The position numbers and the translations under genes were made by a program. A stretch of 64,000 bases of DNA from the NCBI GenBank assembly GCA_046331465.1, contig JAXLQV010000001.1:2046001-2110000 (forward strand), in the 5' to 3' direction. Position 1 is the first letter of the stretch. The number at the start of each line of letters is the position of its first letter. The notes under the pieces were generated by a model, which was not told the origin of the DNA, ran no database searches, and saw only the letters and a list, made by a program, of their open reading frames with translations. Below are positions 7,192 to 14,576 of the stretch, piece by piece. The stretch is from UBA5066 sp046331465. Its GTDB lineage: Bacteria > Acidobacteriota > Thermoanaerobaculia > UBA5066.

Positions 7192-8975
7192 GAGTTCACC
7201 GCCGCCCGGGTTTCCGGGTCGCCGCTCAGGATCGCCTCGGCCTCGCGGGTCAGGAGGGCGGCGACGTCGTCAGGCGTCGAGAGGGAAAGCGCGGCGCGCG
7301 CCATCCGGGCCGCGTCGGCGGCCGAGGCGCACCGGGCGACGTCCTTCAGGAGAGGCACGGAGCGAGGACCCATCGAGAACTCGCGGATTCCGAGCCCGAG
7401 GAGGAGCAGGAAGAGGGCGGGGTCGGCGGCCATCTCCCCGCAGATCGAGAGCGGCTTCCGCGCGGCGCGCGCGGCCTCCTGCACCTTCGCCACCAGTCGC
7501 AGGATCGACGGGTGGTGCGGGCGGAAGATCTCCGAGACGGCTTCGTTCGCCCGATCGGCAGCGAGCGTGTACTGGATCAGGTCGTTCGTCCCGAGGGAGA
7601 GGAAGTCGACCTCCGGTGCGATCAGGTCCGCCGTGACGGCCGCCGAAGGGACCTCGATCATGACCCCGATCGGGACGTGGTCGGGGACCGGGACGCCGCG
7701 TTCCAGCAGCTCTTCCCGGGCCTCTTCGACGAAGCTCCGGATCCGCCGCACCTCCTCGACCCCGGCGACCATCGGCACGAGGATCCGAAGATCACCCTCG
7801 ATGGCGACCGAGAGGAGCGCCCGCAGCTGCGTCCGGAACATCTCCGGGTGGCTGAAGCAGAGCCGGACGCCCCGGAGGCCGAGAACGGGGTTCTCCTCGG
7901 CTCCCGAGAGGTGCCGCGCGCCTTTCTTTCCCCCGAGGTCGTACGTCCGGATGACGACGGGCCGCGGGGCGAGCTGCGAGACGACCTGCCGGTAGATGGC
8001 GGCCTGGGTCGCCTCGTCCGGGAACTCCACGCCTTCGCTCGAGAGGTAGAGGAACTCGGAACGGAAGAGGCCGACACCGTCGGCGCCGTACTCGAAGACG
8101 TCGGGCACCTCACGGGCGAGCTCGATGTTCGCCCGAATGGCGACGTCCTCCCCGTCCCTCGTCCGGGTGAGGCCCGCGACGCTCCTCTCCTTCAGGGACA
8201 TCTCCCGGGTGGCCTCGCGGCCCTGGCGCTCGCGGAAGAGGGAGAGGACGTCCTCGGACGGCTCCTTCCAGATGACCCCCTCGCGGCCGTCGACGATGAG
8301 CCGGTCACCGTCTCCGATGGAGGCGAGGAGCTTCGGGACCGCGACGACAGCGGGGAGACCGAAGGAGCGGGCCAGGATGGCGGCGTGCGACGTCTTTCCG
8401 CCGCGTTCCGTCACGAAGGCGACGACCTTGTCCCGAGGGATGCGGACGGCGTCCGACGGCGTCAGCTCGTCGGCCACGAGGACGCACGCGTCGCCCGTGA
8501 GTGCGGCGAGACGGTCCACCGCCGCTCCCCCTTCCCCGAGGCTCCGCTTGAGGATGCTCGAGACGTCGTCGAGGTCGGACGCGCGGAGGGCGAGGTCCTT
8601 GTCGGGGAGATCGCGGAGTCGCGAGGCGAGCGCCTCGGAGACGACTTCCACGGCCCACTCCGCGTTCACCTTCTCCGACGCGATCATCCTCTCGATCGGC
8701 CCGAGAAAGGTGGGGTCCTGGAGAAAGAGGCCGTGCGCCTGGAAGATGGCGGCGTATTCCTTGCCGAGACGGACCTCGACCTGGGCGGCCATCTCCCCGA
8801 TCTCCCGGATGCTCGACTCGACGGCGAGGTGGAGCTTCTCGAGCTCGGCCGGCACCTCCTCGGCGTCGAGCTCCCGCCGCGGCGTGGAATCGGGGCGACC
8901 GATCCAGACCGCAGCGCGACCGACGGCGATGCCCGGAGACACCGGGATCCCGGAAAGCGAGAGGGACCGCTTCAT
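7188..8975 (-). CDS. ptsI: PTS enzyme I (phosphoenolpyruvate-protein phosphotransferase)
   Basis: Cytoplasmic enzyme that takes phosphate from PEP and passes it to HPr. At 595 aa it is a normal-length enzyme I, without the GAF domain of the PtsP (nitrogen) type. The phosphorylated histidine is His197 in GGKTSHAAILARS. The PEP-binding barrel follows, with an SLGTNDLIQYTLA motif and the C-terminal active-site cysteine in ICGEMAADP. It follows ptsH by 27 bases, and its ATG is 8 bases after a TACAAT hexamer, so it may also have its own promoter. No sugar-specific EIIB or EIIC gene is in the window. Confidence 0.96.
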   Translation of the reverse strand: MKRSLSLSGIPVSPGIAVGRAAVWIGRPDSTPRRELDAEEVPAELEKLHLAVESSIREIGEMAAQVEVRLGKEYAAIFQAHGLFLQDPTFLGPIERMIASEKVNAEWAVEVVSEALASRLRDLPDKDLALRASDLDDVSSILKRSLGEGGAAVDRLAALTGDACVLVADELTPSDAVRIPRDKVVAFVTERGGKTSHAAILARSFGLPAVVAVPKLLASIGDGDRLIVDGREGVIWKEPSEDVLSLFRERQGREATREMSLKERSVAGLTRTRDGEDVAIRANIELAREVPDVFEYGADGVGLFRSEFLYLSSEGVEFPDEATQAAIYRQVVSQLAPRPVVIRTYDLGGKKGARHLSGAEENPVLGLRGVRLCFSHPEMFRTQLRALLSVAIEGDLRILVPMVAGVEEVRRIRSFVEEAREELLERGVPVPDHVPIGVMIEVPSAAVTADLIAPEVDFLSLGTNDLIQYTLAADRANEAVSEIFRPHHPSILRLVAKVQEAARAARKPLSICGEMAADPALFLLLLGLGIREFSMGPRSVPLLKDVARCASAADAARMARAALSLSTPDDVAALLTREAEAILSGDPETRAAVNS

Positions 8976-8983
8976 CGAGACCG

Positions 8984-8989
8984 ATTGTA
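8984..8989 (-). promoter_or_regulatory. -10-like TACAAT before ptsI
   Basis: TACAAT (5 of 6 to TATAAT) on the minus strand ends 8 bases before the ptsI ATG, and no Shine-Dalgarno is present. No clear -35 is seen, and the upstream part lies in the ptsH 3' end. It fits the recurring arrangement seen before ten other genes here. Confidence 0.4.
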
Positions 8990-9002
8990 GCCTTCCGGCT
9001 CC

Positions 9003-9272
9003 CTACTCCGACTCGTCGAACCGCCTGTCGACGAGGTCCGTCAGGGCCGACATCGCCTCGGCCTCGTCGACGCCGTCCGTCCTCACCAGGATCGGCGTCC
9101 CCTTTCCGGCAGCGAGCAGGAGGAGCCCGAGGATGCTCTTCCCGTCGACGTCCTCCCCGTCCTTGGAGAGGGTGACCCGGGCCGAGTAGTGAGCCGCCGT
9201 GTGGACGAGCTTCGCCGCGGCCCGCGCGTGGAGGCCCAGCCGGTTCTTCAGGACCACCGTCTTCTCGATCAC
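9003..9272 (-). CDS. ptsH: PTS phosphocarrier protein HPr
   Basis: Small phosphocarrier (89 aa) between enzyme I and EIIA. His15 in NRLGLHARAAAKL is the phospho-histidine. Ser46 in VDGKSILGLL is the residue modified by HPr kinase/phosphorylase, whose gene lies three genes upstream. Having both sites means the protein can act as the readout of two signals, PEP flux and ATP/phosphate state. The GTG at 9272 overlaps the EIIA stop (GTGA). A longer frame extends into EIIA but that part is only its shadow. Confidence 0.95.
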   Translation of the reverse strand: MIEKTVVLKNRLGLHARAAAKLVHTAAHYSARVTLSKDGEDVDGKSILGLLLLAAGKGTPILVRTDGVDEAEAMSALTDLVDRRFDESE

Positions 9273-9727
9273 GCCGGCCGCTTCTCCGTCTCCATCAGCT
9301 CGCCGGCTGCGACGATCGAGCGACGGCCCTTCTCGACGAGGATCCGGGCCATCTCCGCCGGGTCCCTCCCCTCGCGCGCGAGGGCGCGCGCCTTCACGAC
9401 CATCGGCAGGTTCACGCCGGTCACGATCTCGATTCTCCCCTTCTGCAGGAAGGCGAGCGCGAGGTTCGACGGCGTTCCGCCGAACATGTCCGTGAGAAGG
9501 ACGACGCCGCGGCCGCGATCGGCGGCGGAGATCGCCTTCTGAAGGCGCTCGCTCGCGCTCTCCGGGGCCTCGTCCCACGCGAGCGACAGGGCGCCGAGCG
9601 GCTCGCCGGGGGCGGGCTCGAGGACCTGGACCGTCTCCCTCAGCGCGTCGGCGAGGGGGCCGTGGGAGAGGAGGAGGAGCCCGACGCGCGGCGCGGCGTC
9701 GGGAACGGTTCCGTCGGGGTTCTTCAT
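9269..9727 (-). CDS. PTS EIIA component, mannose (EIIA-Man) family
   Basis: A 152-aa EIIA of the mannose/sorbose family. It normally accepts phosphate from HPr. The likely phospho-His is His22 in LLSHGPLADAL, and the family motif LLTDMFGGTPSNLA is near residue 78-90. A free-standing EIIA with no EIIB/C/D partner in a rpoN-hprK-rapZ cluster is common in several diderm phyla and is thought to be regulatory, not transport-related. Its ATG overlaps the rapZ stop by 4 bases. The partner that it controls is not visible here. Confidence 0.9.
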   Translation of the reverse strand: MKNPDGTVPDAAPRVGLLLLSHGPLADALRETVQVLEPAPGEPLGALSLAWDEAPESASERLQKAISAADRGRGVVLLTDMFGGTPSNLALAFLQKGRIEIVTGVNLPMVVKARALAREGRDPAEMARILVEKGRRSIVAAGELMETEKRPA

Positions 9728-10605
9728 GGTCCTTCTCGGGTGTCGTCGCGGTGCGCGATGCGGACGGGGTAGCCGGCGGCCGCGAGGTCCCGTCCGAGGC
9801 GCTCGGCGATGTAGACGGAACGGTGGCGCCCGCCGGTGCAGCCGACGCCGATCGTCAGGTAGGCGCGGTTCTCGCGGCGGTAGTTCGGGAGGCAGAAGAG
9901 GAGGAAATCGTGGAGCTTCGCGTAGAACGGTCCGGTCGCGCTCCCCTCCTCGATGAAGCGGGCGACGTCCGGGTCCCGCCCCGTCCGGGGCCGCAGCTCC
10001 GGGACGAAGTGCGGGTTCGCGAGGAACCGGACGTCGAAGCAGAGGTCGATCGAGGGCGGCACGCCGTGCTTGAAGCCGAAGGAGACGATCGAGACGGCCA
10101 GGACGCCGGGGTCGCCGGGAGCGCGGAAGTTCTCGGCGAGGACGGAGCGCAGCTCGTGAACCGTCATGGCCGTCGTGTCGAGGACGAGGTCGGCCCGGCC
10201 CTTCACCTCGGCGAGGAGACGTCGTTCCCACGCCACGGCCTCGGCGAGGGTCCGGTCCTGGGCGAGAGGGTGGGGCCGGCGGGTCTCGGAGAACCGGCGG
10301 AGGATCGTCGCGTCGTCCGCGTCGAGGAAGACGACCGTGACCGGAAGGAGCGTGCGGAGCTCGTCGAGGAGCGCCGGAAACTCCTCCGCGAAGCCGGGGT
10401 TCCGAACGTCGAGGACGACCGCCGTTCGGCCCTTCGCGCCCCGCCCTTCCGCCGCCTCCTGGACGAAGCCCCGGAGGAGCGAGAGAGGGAGGTTGTCGAT
10501 CGTGTTGTAGCCGATGTCCTCGAGGGCGTGCGCCGCGAAGGACTTCCCCGACCCGGAGAGCCCGGAGACGACGAGGAGGCGCTGCTCGCCGCCAGGCTCG
10601 GTCAC
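9724..10605 (-). CDS. rapZ: RapZ/YvcJ-family nucleotide-binding protein
   Basis: P-loop protein family that includes E. coli RapZ (RNA adaptor controlling glmS via RNase E) and B. subtilis YvcJ. The 293-aa product has Walker A SGLSGSGKS at about residues 14-22 and the conserved C-terminal GVGCTGGRHRSVYIAERL near 253-270. The GTG at 10605 overlaps the hprK stop (GTGA). Linkage to hprK, EIIA and ptsH is the usual family context. Whether it binds small RNAs in this organism is unknown, since the targets of RapZ are best known in enterobacteria. Confidence 0.92.
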   Translation of the reverse strand: MTEPGGEQRLLVVSGLSGSGKSFAAHALEDIGYNTIDNLPLSLLRGFVQEAAEGRGAKGRTAVVLDVRNPGFAEEFPALLDELRTLLPVTVVFLDADDATILRRFSETRRPHPLAQDRTLAEAVAWERRLLAEVKGRADLVLDTTAMTVHELRSVLAENFRAPGDPGVLAVSIVSFGFKHGVPPSIDLCFDVRFLANPHFVPELRPRTGRDPDVARFIEEGSATGPFYAKLHDFLLFCLPNYRRENRAYLTIGVGCTGGRHRSVYIAERLGRDLAAAGYPVRIAHRDDTREGP

Positions 10606-11618
10606 GGAGGTCCTCCCCGGGGGCGGCGGCGGGGCGACCGGCGGCGGTCCCGGTCCGATGCCGTGCGTCGTGCGATCTCCTCGTGCACCCGCGCGGCCAT
10701 CTCGCGGGCCGCGTTGTAGCCGCGGCGCTTGAGGAGGTGATTCCGCGCCGCGATCTCGACGAGGAGGGCGACGTCGCGCCCCGTGGCGACGGGCATCCTC
10801 ACGAGCGGGACGGCCACGCCGAGGATCGTCTCGGTCTCCTCGTCGAGCCCCAGGCGGTCGTACTCGACTCCCTCGACCCAGTGCGAGAGCCGGATGACGA
10901 GCTCGACCGTGTGCCGCTCCAGGACGGCCGCGACGCCGAAGAGGAGCGGCACGTTCACGATGCCCAGGCCGCGAAGCTCCATGTGGTGCCGTATGACGCC
11001 GGCCGAGGAGCCGACGAGGGCGTCGTTGTGGAACCGCTTGACGACGACGAGGTCGTCGGCCACGAGCCGGTGCCCGCGCTGGACGAGGGCCAGGGCGCAC
11101 TCGCTCTTCCCGACCCCCGAGTCGCCCAGGAGGAGCGTCCCGAGCCCGCCGACCTCGACGAGGACGCCGTGGAGCGTGACCCGCGGGGCGAGAGACTCCT
11201 CGAGGAACGCCGTGAGCCCCTCGATGACGGTGCTCGTGAGCCGCGGCGTCGCGAAGAGGGGGACGTCCCGTTCCTGGCAGAGGCGCTTCAGGACGGCGGG
11301 CGGGCGGATCCCCTTCGTCACGACGACGCAGGACATGCCGAGCGCCGTGAAGGCGTCGAACCGCTCCTTCACCACGCGCGGCGACAGCGTCTTCAGGTAG
11401 TCGAACTCGCTCTCGCCGAGGATCTGGACCCGGCGCGCCCGGACGTACGGGAGGAAGCCCGCGATCGCGAGCCCCGGCTTCTGGACCCGGGGCCACTCGA
11501 TGGGCCGGTCGAGCCCCGCCCTCCCCGCGACGAGCTTCAGGCCGAGCGGCGCCAGGGCGGGCGACTCGAGGTCGGCCGCCCGGACGTGCGGCTTCGTCTC
11601 GGGGGGCGTCGGGAGCAT
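10602..11618 (-). CDS. hprK: HPr kinase/phosphorylase
   Basis: Bifunctional enzyme that phosphorylates HPr on Ser46 with ATP or pyrophosphate and removes the phosphate at high Pi. The N-terminal domain spans about 15-140. The catalytic domain has His150 (HGVLVEVGG), the P-loop GDSGVGKS at about 165-172, and the signature ELRGLGIVNVPLLFG near 214-228. The C-terminus (about 315-338) is an unusual Arg-rich tail. It lies 7 bases downstream of hpf and overlaps rapZ by 4 bases. HPr in this cluster carries the target serine, so the pair should be functional. Confidence 0.95.
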   Translation of the reverse strand: MLPTPPETKPHVRAADLESPALAPLGLKLVAGRAGLDRPIEWPRVQKPGLAIAGFLPYVRARRVQILGESEFDYLKTLSPRVVKERFDAFTALGMSCVVVTKGIRPPAVLKRLCQERDVPLFATPRLTSTVIEGLTAFLEESLAPRVTLHGVLVEVGGLGTLLLGDSGVGKSECALALVQRGHRLVADDLVVVKRFHNDALVGSSAGVIRHHMELRGLGIVNVPLLFGVAAVLERHTVELVIRLSHWVEGVEYDRLGLDEETETILGVAVPLVRMPVATGRDVALLVEIAARNHLLKRRGYNAAREMAARVHEEIARRTASDRDRRRSPRRRPRGGPP

Positions 11619-11625
11619 CGTGGTC

Positions 11626-12159
11626 CTAGACCGGCTTCAGGATGACGACCGTGCCGTCCTTCCGGCGATAGAGGACGCGGATCAGCATGTCCGACGGGTC
11701 GCGGTACGCGAGGACCTCGCGCTTGCCGCGGTCGAAGTTGTGGAGGGCGTCCTCGTCGAACATCGGCCTCGCCTCGTAGGATTCCGTCCGGGGGCCGGTC
11801 TCGCGGGGCGCGGCCGGCTTCTCGGGCGGAACGGCCGCTTCCGGGCTCTTCACGGCGGAGACGGTGTGCTTCTTCTCCTCCTTCACGCGCGCCTTCGTCT
11901 TCTTGGCCTGGGCGGCGATCCGGTCGAGGGCGTTCTGCGCGGCCGTGAGCTGGTCTTCGGCGACGGCCTCGGCGGCCCACGTGCGCTGCCGGGCGGTGAT
12001 CGTCACCTCGACGAGGACTCCCCTCTTCTCGAGGCGGACGACGACCTTCGCCTCGGCCTCCCGCGGGAGGACCTTCGAAAGCTTCTCGAGGCGCTTCTCG
12101 ATCGTGTCCTTGGTCTTCGCGTCGACGGTGAGACGCCGGGCCGTGACTTCGACTTTCAT
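11626..12159 (-). CDS. hpf: long-form ribosome hibernation promoting factor
   Basis: Stationary-phase factor that binds the 30S decoding centre and promotes 100S dimers. The 177-aa protein has the N-terminal S30AE/YfiA domain (MKVEVTARRLTVD, about 1-100), a Lys-rich then Pro/Ala-rich linker, and the long-form C-terminal dimerisation domain at about 130-177 (FDRGKREVLAYRDPSDML, then VLYRRKDGTVVIL). The ATG is preceded by GAGGAGG at good spacing. It lies between rpoN and hprK, the classic position for hpf. Confidence 0.93.
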   Translation of the reverse strand: MKVEVTARRLTVDAKTKDTIEKRLEKLSKVLPREAEAKVVVRLEKRGVLVEVTITARQRTWAAEAVAEDQLTAAQNALDRIAAQAKKTKARVKEEKKHTVSAVKSPEAAVPPEKPAAPRETGPRTESYEARPMFDEDALHNFDRGKREVLAYRDPSDMLIRVLYRRKDGTVVILKPV

Positions 12160-12191
12160 CGTGCCTCCTCGATGCTCCTCGATTGCGGGCC

Positions 12192-13793
12192 TCACTCCGG
12201 CTCTCCGGCCGGCCCGCCTTCCACTTTTCGGATCGAGCTGGACGGGATGTGGAGCTCCTCGCGGTACTTCGCGACGGTCCGCCGCGCGATGCGGATCCCC
12301 TCGCGCGCCAGGAGCTCGGAGAGGCGCGCGTCGGACAGCGGCCGGGACGGGTCCTCCGCGTCGACGAGCGCCTTGATCTTCCCCTTCACGGCGAGGGACG
12401 AGACGTCCTCGCCCGCGGACGAGCTGATCGCCGAGTGGAAAAAGAACTTCATCGGCAGCAGCCCCCGCGGCGTCGACATCCACTTGTTCGAGACGACGCG
12501 CGAGACGGTCGATTCGTGCATGCCGATGTCGTCGGCGACGTCCCGGAGGATGAGCGGCTTCAGGTGAGCCACGCCCCAGTCGAGGAAGTCCCGCTGCTTC
12601 CTCACGATCGACTCCGCGACCCGGACGATCGTCTTCTTCCTCTGGTCGAGGCTCTTCATGAGCCACTGCGCCGCGCGCATCTTCTCGCGGAGGTAGCTCC
12701 GGCCCTCGCCGTCGAGGGCGCCGTTGCTCGAGGAGAGCAGACGCCGGTAGAACGACGAGACCCTGAGTCGCGGGAGCCCGTCGTCGTTGAAGAGGACGAC
12801 GTAGTCGTCGTCGATCTTGACGACCTGGACGTCGGGCTCCACGTAGATGGTCCGCGAGGAGTCGTAGCGCCGACCCGGCTTGGGGTCGAGGCGCTTCAGC
12901 ACGTCGATGGCCTGCTGGAGCTCCTCGGGCGAGGTGCTCATCTGCCGGGCGAGAACGGGGACCGCCTTGCTCGCGAGGTCGGCGAGCCGGTGGCGGATCA
13001 GCTCCTCGAGGAGCGGCGTCACGAGGTCCTCCGCGCGCGCCTGGAGGAGGAGGCACTCCGCGAGGTCGCGGGCGCCGACGCCGACGGGGTCGAACGACTG
13101 GAGGAGCTCGAGCGCCTTCTCCGCCTCCCCGGCGCTGCAGGGAATCGCCGCAGCGACCTCGTCGAGGCCGACCCTCAGGTAGCCGTCGGCGTCGAGGTTG
13201 CCGATCATGAACCCGCAGGCCTCCCGGACGGCCGCGCTCGCCTCCGACACGCCGAGCTGCTCGGCGAGGTGCGCGTCGAGGCCGGCGGGCGCCTCGGCCC
13301 GGTTCTCCAGGGAGAACTCCTCCCCCTCCTCCGTCATCCGCGGCGCGGTCGACGAGCTCCCCTCGAGGTAGTCGCCGAAGTACGACTCGAGGTCGATCGC
13401 CTCGAAGGGCTCCTGGCCCGGCTCGGAGGGGATCTCGGCCTCGGCCGACCCGGGGGCGGGCGCCGGGGCGGGCGGGTCGCCGGACGGCCCGCCGGAGTCG
13501 TCCCACGAGGACGGCGCACCAGCGTCGACTCCCTCCCCCCCGTCCGAGGAGCGCTCCGGGGCGTCCGGGGCCTCTTCGGCTTCCCGCGGAGAGGCGGGGC
13601 CTTCCGGTTCGGGGGCCGCGGGCGCCTCCGAGGCCTCGTCCTCCTCGAGGACCGGGTTCGCGACGATCTCCTGGTTGACGACGTCCTGCAGCTCGAGGCG
13701 CGTCATCTGCAGCAGCTTGATGGCCTGCTGCAGCGTCGGCGTCATGACGAGCCGCTGCGAGAGCTTGAGGGAGAGTTTCTGCTCGAGTCCCAC
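12192..13793 (-). CDS. rpoN: RNA polymerase sigma-54 factor
   Basis: Alternative sigma factor used with AAA+ enhancer-binding proteins. The 533-aa product has the Gln/Leu-rich region I (residues 4-50, LQQAIKLLQM), a long acidic Glu/Pro/Ala/Gly-rich region II (about 50-140, longer than in E. coli), the core-binding region, and the RpoN box ARRTVAKYRE at 503-512. The GTG start at 13793 follows lptB by 45 bases without a clear Shine-Dalgarno. No enhancer-binding protein gene is in the window. No obvious -24/-12 promoter was noted upstream of the genes here, though I did not search exhaustively. Confidence 0.96.
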   Translation of the reverse strand: MGLEQKLSLKLSQRLVMTPTLQQAIKLLQMTRLELQDVVNQEIVANPVLEEDEASEAPAAPEPEGPASPREAEEAPDAPERSSDGGEGVDAGAPSSWDDSGGPSGDPPAPAPAPGSAEAEIPSEPGQEPFEAIDLESYFGDYLEGSSSTAPRMTEEGEEFSLENRAEAPAGLDAHLAEQLGVSEASAAVREACGFMIGNLDADGYLRVGLDEVAAAIPCSAGEAEKALELLQSFDPVGVGARDLAECLLLQARAEDLVTPLLEELIRHRLADLASKAVPVLARQMSTSPEELQQAIDVLKRLDPKPGRRYDSSRTIYVEPDVQVVKIDDDYVVLFNDDGLPRLRVSSFYRRLLSSSNGALDGEGRSYLREKMRAAQWLMKSLDQRKKTIVRVAESIVRKQRDFLDWGVAHLKPLILRDVADDIGMHESTVSRVVSNKWMSTPRGLLPMKFFFHSAISSSAGEDVSSLAVKGKIKALVDAEDPSRPLSDARLSELLAREGIRIARRTVAKYREELHIPSSSIRKVEGGPAGEPE

Positions 13794-13838
13794 GATGAGA
13801 ACGAAACGCGCCGCGAGGGCGTGATCTCTGCTGCGATT

Positions 13839-14576
13839 CTAGTCCAGCCGGAAGCGGTCTCCGAGGTAGACGCGCCGGACTTCGGCGTCCTCGGAGAGCG
13901 TCACCGGAGAGCCGGTTCGGAAGATCGTCCCGGCATTGATGATGTAGCCGCGGTCGACGATGGCGAGCGTGTCCCGCACGTTGTGGTCGGTGATCAGGAT
14001 GCCGATGCCGGACGTCGCGAGCTCGCGGATGACGTGCTGCAGGTCGAGCACCGTGATCGGGTCGATGCCCGCGAACGGCTCGTCGAGGAGGAGGAACCGG
14101 GGCGAGAGCGTCAGGGCGCGCGCGATCTCGAGGCGACGTCGCTCTCCGCCCGAGAGCGTGTCCGCGACCGACGTCGAGAGGTGGGAGAGCTTGAACCGGT
14201 CGAGGAGCTCGTGCGCCCGCTCGAGCCTCTCGTTCCTCGAGAGCGGGAGCGTCTCGAGGATCGCCACGAGGTTCTCGAGCGCGGTCATCTTCCGGAAGAC
14301 GGACGCCTCCTGCGGAAGGTAGCCGACGCCGCGCCGAGCCCGCCGGAACATCGGGAGCTCCGTGATCTCCTCGCCCTCCAGGAGGACGCGTCCGCCGTCC
14401 GGCTCCACGAGCCCGACGACGATGGAGAAGGTCGTCGTCTTGCCGGCTCCGTTCGGGCCGAGGAGCCCGACGACCTCGCCCCCTTCCACGCGGAGCGAGA
14501 CGCCGTCGACGACGGTGCGCCCCCGGTAGCTCTTCTTCAGTCCCTCCGCCTCGAGGCGGGGTCGGTCCTGGCTCAC
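13839..14576 (-). CDS. lptB: LPS export ABC transporter ATPase LptB
   Basis: Cytoplasmic ATPase (245 aa) that powers LPS extraction through LptF/LptG. Walker A GPNGAGKTT is at about 40-48, the ABC signature LSGGERRRLEIARAL near 140, and Walker B FLLLDEPFAGID follows. The last motif is typical of LptB. The GTG start overlaps the stop of the LptC-LptA fusion by 4 bases (GTGA), consistent with assembly of one complex. The permease partner is the fused LptF-LptG gene at the left edge of the window, about 12 kb away. Confidence 0.94.
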   Translation of the reverse strand: MSQDRPRLEAEGLKKSYRGRTVVDGVSLRVEGGEVVGLLGPNGAGKTTTFSIVVGLVEPDGGRVLLEGEEITELPMFRRARRGVGYLPQEASVFRKMTALENLVAILETLPLSRNERLERAHELLDRFKLSHLSTSVADTLSGGERRRLEIARALTLSPRFLLLDEPFAGIDPITVLDLQHVIRELATSGIGILITDHNVRDTLAIVDRGYIINAGTIFRTGSPVTLSEDAEVRRVYLGDRFRLD

